NCBI RefSeq assembly: GCF_002257645.1 | Contig: NZ_NQMO01000004.1 | Coordinates: 62,001-126,000 of the forward strand | Length of the DNA: 64,000 nucleotides | Origin: Paenibacillus sp. XY044 | GTDB taxonomy: Bacteria; Bacillota; Bacilli; Paenibacillales; Paenibacillaceae | Direction: 5' to 3' | In this document: positions 41,428 through 50,216 of the stretch, piece by piece | Position numbering within the stretch: position 1 is the first letter of the stretch | Layout of the letters: each line of letters starts with the position of its first letter | Notes under the pieces: generated by a model | What the model was told of the DNA's origin: nothing | Databases searched by the model: none | The model's input: the letters and a program-made list of their open reading frames with translations, nothing else | Program-made: the position numbers and the translations under genes

Positions 41428-42342
41428 TCATAATACCGCGGCTGGCGCGAGCGCATATTTTACTTGTGTCAGCTCCTCGGAAACCGTCCATAACCGCCGC
41501 GCGACTGCTTCGTCATGCGAGCTGGCACTCGAAACGACCTTCTTGGGGTAGCCGCGCAATTCGAGACTCGTTGGCCCAAAGTAATCTCCACCTCGGACGT
41601 CTGGCGCAGTGGCTGCATAAAGGGTCGGCAAAACACCCATTTTCGGGGCCTGCGCGAAAATCGGATTCAGTCGTCGCATCATGTTGGAGTGCCGCAGCGC
41701 ATTGGTCGCTGACCAGCCTGGATGCGCAGATACTGCCAGCGTTGATTGGCCTGCTGTAATAAGCCGACGCTGCAGCTCATAGGTGAACAGCAGATTCGCC
41801 AGCTTGCTCTGAGCATAGGCACGCGCTGGCTTGTAATTCCGCTCCGAGTTTAGATCATCAAATTGAATTATTCCCGACCGATGCGACAAACTGCTTACTG
41901 TCACAATGCGTGCGCCTGGCGTTGCATCCAGCATATCCAGCAGCAAACCGGTCAGGGCAAAGTGTCCCAGGTGATTGATCCCAAATTGCTGCTCGAAGCC
42001 CTGCGCTGTCTTCCTGTAAGGCGGCTTCGCCACGCCGGCATTGTTGATCAGGAGATCAAGCCGATCGTAGTTCTGGCGAAAGGCCGTCGCAAAAGCGTGG
42101 ACGCTCGCCAGATCGCCTAGATCGAGCGCCCTTACTACGACCTTGCCCGGCGGCTTAAGTGCCTTGATCTGGTCCACGGCAGAGTTGGCTTTGGCGATAC
42201 TGCGGCAGGCCATAATGACCGTCGCCCCTTGGTTGGCTAGCGCCCGCGCCGCCTCCCAACCAATCCCGCTGTTTGATCCGGTTACAATGGCCACTCGTCC
42301 GGTCTGATCTGGCATGTGGTCTTCTGTCCATGTTGTTGTCAT
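41428..42342 (-). CDS. Short-chain dehydrogenase, retinol-dehydrogenase-like
   Basis: A 304-residue classical SDR. Cofactor motif TGSNSGIG (about 21-28), NNAG, catalytic Ser in TVSSLSH and YAQSK (Tyr, Lys). The alcohol or carbonyl substrate is unknown. The nominal start is at 42342; an alternative ATG (MPDQTGRVAIV) lies nine codons later. It is the distal gene of a minus-strand unit beginning with the SDR at 43344, with the TetR gene divergent upstream. Confidence 0.87.
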   Translation of the reverse strand: MTTTWTEDHMPDQTGRVAIVTGSNSGIGWEAARALANQGATVIMACRSIAKANSAVDQIKALKPPGKVVVRALDLGDLASVHAFATAFRQNYDRLDLLINNAGVAKPPYRKTAQGFEQQFGINHLGHFALTGLLLDMLDATPGARIVTVSSLSHRSGIIQFDDLNSERNYKPARAYAQSKLANLLFTYELQRRLITAGQSTLAVSAHPGWSATNALRHSNMMRRLNPIFAQAPKMGVLPTLYAATAPDVRGGDYFGPTSLELRGYPKKVVSSASSHDEAVARRLWTVSEELTQVKYALAPAAVL

Positions 42343-42452
42343 GCGGTTTCGTCCTTCCTCTGTTCAATCCGAAAAACTAGAGTGAGTGTTCATTTCAAAT
42401 GCTAAGTAAAAGACTAGCGTTTCATAGCATCCCAGCAGACCGACGACAACGC

Positions 42453-42494
42453 TTACTCAATGGTGACCTTATCCAGGTGAATTTGCTGCGTCAT
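42453..42494 (-). CDS. Possible 13-codon reading frame or gene remnant
   Basis: On the minus strand GAGGAGGACC precedes an ATG and 13 codons (MTQQIHLDKVTIE) between the two SDR genes. The good ribosome site suggests the start of a lost gene of this operon, or a short leader for the downstream SDR. Not recognised. Confidence 0.3.
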   Translation of the reverse strand: MTQQIHLDKVTIE

Positions 42495-42579
42495 GTAGTG
42501 GTCCTCCTCAAGGTCGGCGATGAGTCCGGTATGTGCTCAGGTACAGAGTGTTTAACCAGCTGCGAGCTTGGACACGAAC

Positions 42580-43344
42580 TTAGATCTGAGAGCCGCCTCC
42601 GTCCACAGGGAATTCGGCTCCGGTTGTGTAAGTCGCGTCGAACGCAAGGAATGCGGCTGCTTTGGCAACCTCGAGGGGTTCACCGAAACGCAGCATGGGG
42701 ATCTGCTGACTCATCTGAGCCTTGGTCTGTTCTGCAGCTTCGGCTGGCATCGATCTGTCCATGATACCGGTGTCGATAGGGCCGGGGCTGACCGCGTTGA
42801 CGCGAATCTTCTGCGGCAACAGCTCACGGGCCAGACTGCGAGTCATTGAGCGCAGCGCTGCTTTACTGGCCGCATACGCATTGAGCATCGGGATGCCCAC
42901 TGTGTTCGCGATCGAAGTGGTGAACACCACGCTGCTTCCTGCGTTTAGCAACGGGGTCAGTCTCTGCACGGTGAAGTACGGGCCTTTGGTGTTGATTGTT
43001 AGTAACTCGTCGTACACTTCCTCGGTCATCGACTCGAAGGGGATAAAGCGCGTGATGCCGGCGTTTATGAACAGGGCATCGATCGTTCCAAACTCGGCCT
43101 TTACCCGGTCGGCCAACTCGTCGATATCCGTTAACGATGCGGCGTCGCTCAGCACCGCGACCGCGTTGTTGCCAATTTCTTCACGAGCCGAGTCAAGCTT
43201 AGCCTGGGTACGACCGGTAATCAGAACGCGTGCTCCTTCATCCGCCAGCAGCTTCGCTGTCACGAGGCCGATCCCGCTGCTGCCTCCCGTGATCACTACA
43301 TTTTTGCCTGCGTATTTGCTTGCTGTATTGTTGTCCATCTTCAT
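42580..43344 (-). CDS. Short-chain dehydrogenase/reductase
   Basis: A 254-residue classical SDR with TGGSSGIG cofactor motif, NAG (FINAGI), catalytic Ser in FTTSIAN and YAASK, and the C-terminal VDGGGSQ. The start region has two ATGs (MKMDNN) after GGGAGGACG. It is the first gene on the minus strand facing the TetR gene, its likely repressor. Substrate unknown. Confidence 0.88.
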   Translation of the reverse strand: MKMDNNTASKYAGKNVVITGGSSGIGLVTAKLLADEGARVLITGRTQAKLDSAREEIGNNAVAVLSDAASLTDIDELADRVKAEFGTIDALFINAGITRFIPFESMTEEVYDELLTINTKGPYFTVQRLTPLLNAGSSVVFTTSIANTVGIPMLNAYAASKAALRSMTRSLARELLPQKIRVNAVSPGPIDTGIMDRSMPAEAAEQTKAQMSQQIPMLRFGEPLEVAKAAAFLAFDATYTTGAEFPVDGGGSQI

Positions 43345-43424
43345 CGTCCTCCCTTGGTTTATCCTGCTAAACGAACGGTCAAATGCTGGTTAAGAAGCCT
43401 TTACTTTGTACCCACGATTACCCA

Positions 43425-43448
43425 ACAGTGTAGTAAAAACAACACTGT
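43425..43448. promoter_or_regulatory. Inverted repeat between SDR and TetR genes
   Basis: ACAGTGT-N10-ACACTGT. A second dyad TCCAACA...TGTTGGA is at 43513-43538. Either may be the TetR operator in this 256-bp divergent region. Confidence 0.5.
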
Positions 43449-43600
43449 CTGTGCTAATCTTATCTAAGCGGTTTGGGTTATACAACCAGTAAAAAACCGT
43501 ATTCGTGGCTTATCCAACACACCTACTCATTTGTTGGACTTAAACTTTCCTAAAACGTACGCTAACCAATATTTCCAAAAGAAAGAGGGAGGAGCATAGC

Positions 43601-44185
43601 ATGCTGCCTAACACAAACGATCCCCGTGTGAAACGGACGCGTCAATTAATGATGCAAGCTTTTATGGAATTGCTTGAGCAGAAGAAGAATGTCTCTTCTA
43701 TTACCGTACAAGATATTACGGCTTACGCGACCGTAAATCGCTCCACGTTCTATGCGCATTTTGAAGACAAATTCGCATTTCTTGAGAGCTGGATGAGGGA
43801 AAAATTTCTAGAGAAGCTGAAGGATGAGCTGCCTAACGCTGCTTTATCCGATATAGGGAGCCTGCGAACGCTTATTTTGATCGTTTTCGATTTTCTTTTC
43901 TGTACGCGTCCGTATATGACTTTAGCTGATCGTCAGTATGAACCGTTATTCGAGGTCGCGATGCAAAAGGAGCTATATGACCTATTATTTACCTGGTTAA
44001 GTGAACAATCGGAACCATCCGTGTCACGAGAGACGGTGGAGACTGCCGCCCGGATTGCAAGCTGGGGCATATTTGGATCAGCCCTCGAGTGGAGCAGACA
44101 TCCGGAATTTAGATCGGCGGAAGACATGGCGAGAGAAGTTTTGGTGGTCGTTGCTGCTAGTTTAGCACCCGTAATGGGGGAATAA
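43601..44185 (+). CDS. TetR-family regulator
   Basis: A 194-residue TetR regulator: helix-turn-helix at about 10-58 (SSITVQDITAYATVNRSTFYAHFEDK). The second helix-turn-helix part, VNRSTFYAHF, is typical of the DhaS-like C-terminal-domain group. GGGAGGAGC precedes the ATG. Divergent from the two SDR genes and probably their repressor. Confidence 0.87.
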   Translation: MLPNTNDPRVKRTRQLMMQAFMELLEQKKNVSSITVQDITAYATVNRSTFYAHFEDKFAFLESWMREKFLEKLKDELPNAALSDIGSLRTLILIVFDFLFCTRPYMTLADRQYEPLFEVAMQKELYDLLFTWLSEQSEPSVSRETVETAARIASWGIFGSALEWSRHPEFRSAEDMAREVLVVVAASLAPVMGE

Positions 44186-44252
44186 TGTAGTGTGCGTACA
44201 TGCGGCGCGATTAAATAGAGGGCTTGAAGCTCATATTTGTTGGACTCCAAGT

Positions 44253-44312
44253 TAACGGGCAGGTTAGTGAGATCAATTTATCAGGAGCAGGCGCCGCGGC
44301 GACCTGCTCCTG
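44253..44312 (+). repeat. AACGGG element arm with downstream hairpin
   Basis: Right arm AAGTTAACGGGCAGGTTAG, then hairpin CAGGAGCAGG...CCTGCTCCTG (44282-44311). Here the strong hairpin follows rather than precedes the arm, unlike other copies. Confidence 0.6.
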
Positions 44313-44358
44313 TTCGCTAAACTATTCTAAGGAATAGCTTTTCAATATGTAATTCTTG

Positions 44359-44736
44359 TTAACTCTCTTTTTCCGCAGATTCCAACAATGCCATCTTGTT
44401 TGCCAGCATCCGTGCCAGATGTGTTTGAACTTGCTCCAATTCATCTTTTTTTCTTTCGATCTCCTGCATCTTTTGACTAAGAAGCTCAATTTTCTTTGAA
44501 AGGGGAAGATCATTTACCTCATAAGCTTGGATCACTTCTTTGAGTTCCGCTAACGTAAATCCTACGGCTTGAACCTTTTTCATCATCAGAAGATGATCGA
44601 CTGCCTCTTCGTAATAGTCGCGATAATTGTTTTCTTCCCGTCGAACATGGCGGGCATCCAGAAGTCCTTCTTTTTCATAAAAGCGAATGGCAGGCGGCGT
44701 TAAACCGGTCCTTTGTGCCAATACTTGGATTTTCAT
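44359..44736 (-). CDS. MerR-family regulator
   Basis: A 125-residue MerR regulator with N-terminal winged helix-turn-helix (QVLAQRTGLTPPAIRFYEKEGLL) and a long dimerisation coiled coil (about 80-118). There is no C-terminal Cys-rich metal loop, so a metal sensor is unlikely. Divergent from the MDR oxidoreductase; the shared region contains a MerR-type promoter. Confidence 0.87.
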   Translation of the reverse strand: MKIQVLAQRTGLTPPAIRFYEKEGLLDARHVRREENNYRDYYEEAVDHLLMMKKVQAVGFTLAELKEVIQAYEVNDLPLSKKIELLSQKMQEIERKKDELEQVQTHLARMLANKMALLESAEKES

Positions 44737-44758
44737 AAAAATCTCCTCAAAATGTTCT

Positions 44759-44790
44759 TGACCTTCAAGTGAACTTTATAGTTTATACTC
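44759..44790 (+). promoter_or_regulatory. MerR-type stretched promoter
   Basis: TTGACC and TATACT boxes with a spacer of about 20 bp, longer than the usual 17, enclosing the dyad-like CAAGTGAACTTTA. This is the layout of promoters twisted open by MerR activators. It reads toward the oxidoreductase. Confidence 0.65.
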
Positions 44791-44861
44791 TAAACGTCGA
44801 GCGACACTATGTCAAAGCATAATAAATGATTTAGACGAAAAACTCGGAAAGAAGGAGACAC

Positions 44862-45794
44862 ATGATGAGTACGATTCGCGCAATTGTTGTTGATCCCGCT
44901 GTACAAGGACTTCTAAAGGTCGACGAAGTTGAAGCCCCCCATCCAGCCTCGTCGGAAGCATTGGTTCGCGTTTATGCGATCTCGCTCAATCTTGGCGAGG
45001 TGCGTACTACAATAAGAGCAAATGCAGGGTGGCGCCCGGGGTGGGACCTATCCGGTGTAGTAGAACAATCGGCTGCCGATGGGTCGGGGCCTCCAGTCGG
45101 GGCTAGAGTCTTCGGAATGGTTCATTCAGGTTCATGGGCGGAACTTGTCGCCGTTCCAACGAATTTCTTATTAGAAATTCCCGAAAATGTTACTTTTGCT
45201 CAGGCTGCAACTTTGCCCGTGGCTGGACTCACTGCTTTATTTGCATTGGAGAGAGGCGGCGTTCTGCTTCATCGAAAGGTGTTAGTTACTGGAGCATCCG
45301 GCGGTGTGGGCCATTTTGCCTGCCAGCTGGCAAAGCAAGCAGGCGCTATAGTTACCGCACTTGTGCGACGCGAAGAGCGTGCGGCTTGTCTTCAAGAGAT
45401 AGGGGTACACAAGGTAGTTGTTGGAGAAGACGTTGTTGCAGCTCAATCGTTCGGCCCTTATGACGTTATCGTCGATACGTTGGGTGGCAAATCGCTAAAC
45501 ATCGTTTCGACATTTCTTGTAAAAGGTGGCAGCTGTATTAACGTTGGAGCTGCAACAGAACCGGAAATGACGCTCCAGGCTAGACTTGAATCGGTACCGG
45601 ATGGAGTGATCGTTCTTGATGGAATTCCATCAGAAGGTGTGTCAAAAGATCTTGGACGATTGGCTCAAATGGTTGCCGAGGGATTATTGCATCCGCAAAT
45701 CGATCTAGAGGCACCATGGACCGAAATTGCAGAGGTTACCAAGAGCCTTTTGAACCGACGAATTGCTGGTAAAGCGGTGCTATCTGTCTTTTGA
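44862..45794 (+). CDS. MDR-family zinc-less alcohol dehydrogenase/quinone oxidoreductase
   Basis: A 310-residue medium-chain dehydrogenase/reductase. NAD(P)H site VTGASGGVGHFACQLAKQ (about 145-162), and PGWDLSG, as in the quinone-oxidoreductase branch; zinc-binding Cys/His clusters are absent. GAAGGAGAC precedes two ATGs. Its promoter fits MerR activation, so it may reduce reactive carbonyls or quinones under stress. Confidence 0.87.
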   Translation: MMSTIRAIVVDPAVQGLLKVDEVEAPHPASSEALVRVYAISLNLGEVRTTIRANAGWRPGWDLSGVVEQSAADGSGPPVGARVFGMVHSGSWAELVAVPTNFLLEIPENVTFAQAATLPVAGLTALFALERGGVLLHRKVLVTGASGGVGHFACQLAKQAGAIVTALVRREERAACLQEIGVHKVVVGEDVVAAQSFGPYDVIVDTLGGKSLNIVSTFLVKGGSCINVGAATEPEMTLQARLESVPDGVIVLDGIPSEGVSKDLGRLAQMVAEGLLHPQIDLEAPWTEIAEVTKSLLNRRIAGKAVLSVF

Positions 45795-46007
45795 TGTTAC
45801 GTCTCAAAAGTTCGTTTATAAGATAGGTGGATGTATGGCTTGGACCGCATCCGTTCAATCGGTTGCTCATTTTTTGGTACAACGATTAGAGTTTGATGCT
45901 CAAAAAGAAGACAGGACTACACAAAGGCTGTCTTAGAAATAATCAAATCAATTTACCCAACTTCTCTCGAACAATTAGTTTCTAAAGAAACCAATGGGGG
46001 ATTAAGC

Positions 46008-46094
46008 TAACGGAGAACGATAGTTGAATAATAAAAAATGCAGCCGCGTAAAAACCTTCAACCTCCTACTGTGAGGGAATGAAGGTTTTTTTCT
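46008..46094 (+). repeat. AACGGG element, left arm and hairpin
   Basis: Left arm TAAGCTAACGGAGAACGATAG, hairpin AAAAACCTTCA...TGAAGGTTTTT with T-tract (46049-46092). The right arm is decayed. Confidence 0.7.
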
Positions 46095-46674
46095 TAACAC
46101 TTCTTTCGTAAACAGAATATAGTTTCTGTTATTTTCGTCGTCTTCTGTATACAGAAGATGACGAGATTTGGGGATGAATAAACATGAAATGTATATTTAT
46201 TGGTATATGCCTCTTTCGGAGGAGCGAGGATCGAAATCGAAATTGATGGGGCAGAAGCATGCGAAACTCCAGCGGATATCCGGTATACTTTATCAACAAA
46301 GTCCGACACGGATGAACTCCTTCGTATTCAAGAAAATTGGTACTGGGATGACCTTTCTGGATCTGGATTCGGAGCGTTTTAAGGAAGGAGAAGATCGCTT
46401 TTGGCGAGCCGAGACTTGATTCCAAAATCGATGTAAACACGCCTTGATGCATCAACATTTTTCGTTGGTTTTCCTTACCAAATATGACAACACAAGTGAG
46501 AGGGGAGGCCGGAGAACGGGGCAATCATACAAACCGTTCGGGAACTAGCGGAAAGCGTACATAGTCCAAACACAAGGGTTAAAATTGATTGAACACTCGT
46601 TCCGGGAAAAGGGCACAAAATGATAATCGAGGATCTTATTCAACCTATACATTTGTGTTAGAATTGTTTCAAAT

Positions 46675-46688
46675 TGTAAACGCTTTAT
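46675..46688. promoter_or_regulatory. cre-like site
   Basis: TGTAAACGCTTTAT matches the core of the CcpA box TGWNANCGNTNWCA but not its last two bases. About 120 bp upstream of the response-regulator start. Confidence 0.4.
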
Positions 46689-46794
46689 ATTTTGCCCTTT
46701 GTGCGCGAAGATTTTTGCTGAGTGAGCGTGCAGAGTTGGTCGTACATGCCATCCATTTAAATTCATTATGATTGGGTATAAGGTGGTGCAAGAT

Positions 46795-48327
46795 GTGCTG
46801 AAGATGCTCATTGTTGACGACGACAAGTTTGAACGGGATGGTGTCCGTTTTTTGGTAGAGAAATATGGATTTGATCTGGAAATTGCCGAAACGGGAAGCG
46901 GCGAAGGGGCGATTTCTTATCTGGATCACCATGACGTCGATATTTTGCTGTCCGATATCCGTATGAAGGGAATGGACGGACTGCAGCTTGCAGAGAAAGT
47001 ACGGGAATCCGGACGGCCTATCAAGGTTATTTTCATGAGCGCCTACGGCGAATTCGAATATGCACAGCGCGCCATCAGCCTGGAGGCGGTACGCTATTTG
47101 CTGAAGCCGGTTCAGATTGGGGAGTTCATAAAGGTATTGTCCAATGTGATTCGGCAGTGTGACCAGGAACGGCTGCAGAAAGAAAAGCAGGAGCGGATGC
47201 AGGAAGCCTATTTGAAGGAGGTCCGTTATGAGAAGCAGAAGGTACTCACCAATCTCATTCTAGGGCAAACCCTGAAGGACCAGGTGCCGATGCCGATCAC
47301 CAGCATATGCGACTATTCCTTGATCCGTATGCTGATGCTGACTTCGCGTAGCCGTCTGTTTGACCGGGAGGATTTTGAAGTGAAGCTAGCGGAGGAGGTA
47401 GGCCGTGGATCTGAATTGATTCATTTGAATGAGTTTCAGGGGCTGCTTCTCGTTGAAGCTGCTGCTGATGAGTCGGTGGAGGTGTTTACAGAGCTGGGTC
47501 AGGAAATCATCAATCGGGTTAAGGAAGATTACGGCCAGAACATGATGGTTGCTGTTAGCGGTCCGATTGACGAGGCCAAACAGCTGTATCAAGCGTACCA
47601 GGAGCTGGAGCCCCTTCTGGAGATTTCTTTTTTTCTGGAGGAAGGAGCCGTGCTGCAGGCAAACCGGACGTTCCTGACGGGGGAGGGCGATATGATGGCT
47701 TCCGTCAATGATGCCATGGAGGAAATCAAGCAGTATATCCAGCTAAGCCGCTGGAGTATTGTCAGACTGAGGTTCGAGCAATTGTTCGACACCGTGCAGA
47801 ACTGCAAGCAGCTCTCCGTCGTCTACATCAAATATGTATGCATGGAGATCGTCAGATCGATCTCTGACGTAACTTCGAGCAATCAACCCGGCTTGTTCAA
47901 GAAAGAGCTTGAGAAAATTAATAACGCTGCCAGATTACACGATTTGCGCAGAGTGGTGCAGGCTATTTTGGATGAGCATATCCCCTCTGGCGAAAGTTAC
48001 AGGGACGGGATGCCGAAGGCAATCGAGGAAGTCGTTCGAATGATACATACCAAGTACCAAACCGATCTGTCGCTGGAATGGCTGGCGAAGCAGGTCTATT
48101 TGTCTCCAAGCTACTTAAGTTATTTGTTCAAAAGGGAAAAAGGGATCAGTATCAACAAATTCATTACCATGTACCGAATGGAGAAGGCCAAGGAGCTGCT
48201 GCTGACGACGAACCGCAAGATTATCGATATCAGCCAAGATGTGGGATACAGCAATTTTCCCTATTTCAGTTCGCTGTTCAAAAGTCATTACGGCGTATCA
48301 CCGTCACAATACCGGGGAGATGTGTGA
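46795..48327 (+). CDS. YesN-type response regulator (AraC output)
   Basis: A 510-residue cytoplasmic response regulator. The receiver domain (about 1-125) has the acidic pair VDDDKF and the phosphoacceptor Asp in LLSDIRMKG; the switch Thr/Ser and Lys are in FMSAYGEF and LLKPV. The middle 130-400 is a linker domain; the C-terminal AraC pair (about 410-508) includes LSLEWLAKQVYLSPSYLSYLFKREKG. GTG at 46795 chosen with AAGGTGG upstream. It should work with the histidine kinase that starts 4 bases later to switch on the sugar-uptake genes downstream. Confidence 0.9.
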   Translation: MLKMLIVDDDKFERDGVRFLVEKYGFDLEIAETGSGEGAISYLDHHDVDILLSDIRMKGMDGLQLAEKVRESGRPIKVIFMSAYGEFEYAQRAISLEAVRYLLKPVQIGEFIKVLSNVIRQCDQERLQKEKQERMQEAYLKEVRYEKQKVLTNLILGQTLKDQVPMPITSICDYSLIRMLMLTSRSRLFDREDFEVKLAEEVGRGSELIHLNEFQGLLLVEAAADESVEVFTELGQEIINRVKEDYGQNMMVAVSGPIDEAKQLYQAYQELEPLLEISFFLEEGAVLQANRTFLTGEGDMMASVNDAMEEIKQYIQLSRWSIVRLRFEQLFDTVQNCKQLSVVYIKYVCMEIVRSISDVTSSNQPGLFKKELEKINNAARLHDLRRVVQAILDEHIPSGESYRDGMPKAIEEVVRMIHTKYQTDLSLEWLAKQVYLSPSYLSYLFKREKGISINKFITMYRMEKAKELLLTTNRKIIDISQDVGYSNFPYFSSLFKSHYGVSPSQYRGDV

Positions 48328-48330
48328 GCC

Positions 48331-50049
48331 ATGATGAGGGAGCGTCTGTGGCTATTTGACCGGATGCGTTTCAAGCACAAGCTGTTCATATCCTATTTGA
48401 CGGTGATCATTATCCCCATTCTGGTGCTCGGGCTATACGCCTATCATCAGTCCAAGCAAATGTTGGAGTATCAGGCGCTGCAGGGAATTGAAAAGAACGC
48501 GGGCACGATCACGGAGAGCATTGAGAAGTCTCTGGAACGGTACAATCATACGATACAATCTATTATTTATAATGCGACCTTTGAGAAAATTGTGACGAAC
48601 GACTATATCGACCTCGTTAATTTGTCCCGCGATCTGAACGGCTACTTGATGCCGTATTTTAACATGATGAAAAACATGGACCAGAACATTGAACAGATCA
48701 CGTTCTACACTCAAAGCTCCGTTCCGGAATATGGAGATGCTCTTCTCTCCGCATCACGGGTTAGCGAGGAGCGGTGGTACCATGATGCCCTTCTGGCGGC
48801 TCCGAACCGGAATCAATGGTTTTTCGACGACGGATTGATCGTGACTGCGCAGTTCCCCAACTTTTATACGAAAGGAAATACGAACCTCGTCTATATGAGG
48901 ATCAATTCGAAGGATTTGTTTAATTTATCGAATACACTGCAGGATAATGCTATTTTCATCGCAGATGAGAATCAGCGATTAATCTATGCCAATCCGAACG
49001 CTAAGCGGCATCAACACCTGCTGTCCGGGGATTTGTCGAATGAAGACGGTAGTATGATCAGGGACGGGCAAACTTCATTTTTTCTGGTCAAGAAGGAAAT
49101 CCAGCAGACGAACTGGACCTTCTATTGCTTTGTCCCAACGAAGAAATTAACAGATGGAGCCGGCTCAATTATCAGGGTTACCCTGGGTTTGATTCTGATC
49201 TGCATTGCTGCGCTGCTCGTTATTATTTATATTTTCTCCCGAACGATGATTCGGCGCATTTATGCGCTCAACTCTATGATGAAGCGGGTAGAGATGGGGG
49301 ATTTGAGCCTTCGGGTGGCAAGCACGTCCAGAGACGAGATCGGAGAGATGACAAACCGGTTCGGACGAATGCTGATCAGGCTTAATGAATTGATTGACGA
49401 ATCCTACCGCAGCAAAATTGTGCAGAAGGAGGCGGAGCTGAGAGCGCTGCAGTGGCAAATCAACCCGCATTTTTTGTACAACACGCTATCTTTCATCAAC
49501 TGGCAGGCGATAAAAAGCGACTCTCATGAGATCAGCCACGTGGTGACCTCTCTTTCGAAGTTTTACCGGACGGCGCTCAACCGGGGGAACAATATTACCT
49601 CCGTCAGGGATGAGCTCGAAAATATGAAGTCCTATGTGGAAATTATCCAGATCATGCGTGACTACAGCTTTGACGTTGAATATGAAATTGAGGAAGCGGT
49701 ATACGTTTGCCACACGATCCATCTGATCCTTCAGCCGCTTGTCGAGAATGCGATCCTCCATGGCATTGACCAGAAGGAGGCGGGACGCGGTCTGCTGACA
49801 GTGAGGGCGAGAATATGTGACAACGCGATTGCCTTTGACGTGGAAGATAACGGGCCGGGAATGCCGCCGGATACGGCCGAGAGAATTTTGACGGTGTATT
49901 CCACCGGCTACGGGCTAAAAAATGTGAATGACCGAATACAGCTTCTATACGGGCCGGAGTACGGGATTTCCGTCAGCAGCCAGCTCGGGCAAGGCACGAT
50001 CATGACCATCACCGTCCCGCAATATCATCAAAATACCATGGATGGATGA
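48331..50049 (+). CDS. YesM-type sensor histidine kinase
   Basis: A 572-residue membrane kinase of the His_kinase/LytS-YesM class. Membrane helices at about 15-38 and 285-308, an extracellular cache-type domain between, HAMP about 310-362, His box QINPHFLYNTL (His at about 387) and an HATPase domain with DNGPGMP and GYGLKNVNDR. The start region has two ATGs (MMRERL). Adjacent to its cognate regulator; the signal is probably a glycan or its binding-protein complex. Confidence 0.9.
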   Translation: MMRERLWLFDRMRFKHKLFISYLTVIIIPILVLGLYAYHQSKQMLEYQALQGIEKNAGTITESIEKSLERYNHTIQSIIYNATFEKIVTNDYIDLVNLSRDLNGYLMPYFNMMKNMDQNIEQITFYTQSSVPEYGDALLSASRVSEERWYHDALLAAPNRNQWFFDDGLIVTAQFPNFYTKGNTNLVYMRINSKDLFNLSNTLQDNAIFIADENQRLIYANPNAKRHQHLLSGDLSNEDGSMIRDGQTSFFLVKKEIQQTNWTFYCFVPTKKLTDGAGSIIRVTLGLILICIAALLVIIYIFSRTMIRRIYALNSMMKRVEMGDLSLRVASTSRDEIGEMTNRFGRMLIRLNELIDESYRSKIVQKEAELRALQWQINPHFLYNTLSFINWQAIKSDSHEISHVVTSLSKFYRTALNRGNNITSVRDELENMKSYVEIIQIMRDYSFDVEYEIEEAVYVCHTIHLILQPLVENAILHGIDQKEAGRGLLTVRARICDNAIAFDVEDNGPGMPPDTAERILTVYSTGYGLKNVNDRIQLLYGPEYGISVSSQLGQGTIMTITVPQYHQNTMDG

Positions 50050-50174
50050 TACGAATTTTGGCAGCTGACAAGCCCCATGAAGTCCGTAAAAAACTGAATC
50101 ATTTCGAAAATATTTGATAATTTCTTTACTTTGAGCCTCTGCTATAGTTTTCACTATAGAAAGGGGTGATGACA

Positions 50175-50216
50175 ATGAAAGAATCGTGTACATCCAAGGT
50201 ACATAACGCATGCTGA
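50175..50216 (+). CDS. 13-codon leader peptide coupled to the permease
   Basis: AAGGGG lies 8 bases before an ATG that opens MKESCTSKVHNAC and stops at TGA 50214-50216. The permease ATG at 50210 sits inside this end and has no ribosome site of its own, so the leader probably delivers ribosomes to the permease by termination-reinitiation. Alternatively the leader senses cysteine or translation state, having Cys at positions 5 and 13; that is speculative. Confidence 0.55.
   Translation: MKESCTSKVHNAC

Larger units (their letters stand above)
45795..46794. other. 1-kb gap with element and gene debris
   Basis: No intact gene. A 33-codon frame starts at ATG 45836 (MAWTASVQSVAHF) after AGGTGG. 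The repeat element lies at 46008-46094. A coding-like but broken stretch at 46144-46380 (in one frame GGARIEIEIDGAEACETPADI) has no recognisable family. The last 170 bp hold the promoter region of the two-component genes with a cre-like site. Confidence 0.45.

Noticed and set aside
46144..46524. Gene(s) in the overlapping short frames near 46.2-46.5 kb
   Set aside because: Frames on both strands overlap, lack ribosome sites and match no family; treated as debris in the gap entry.
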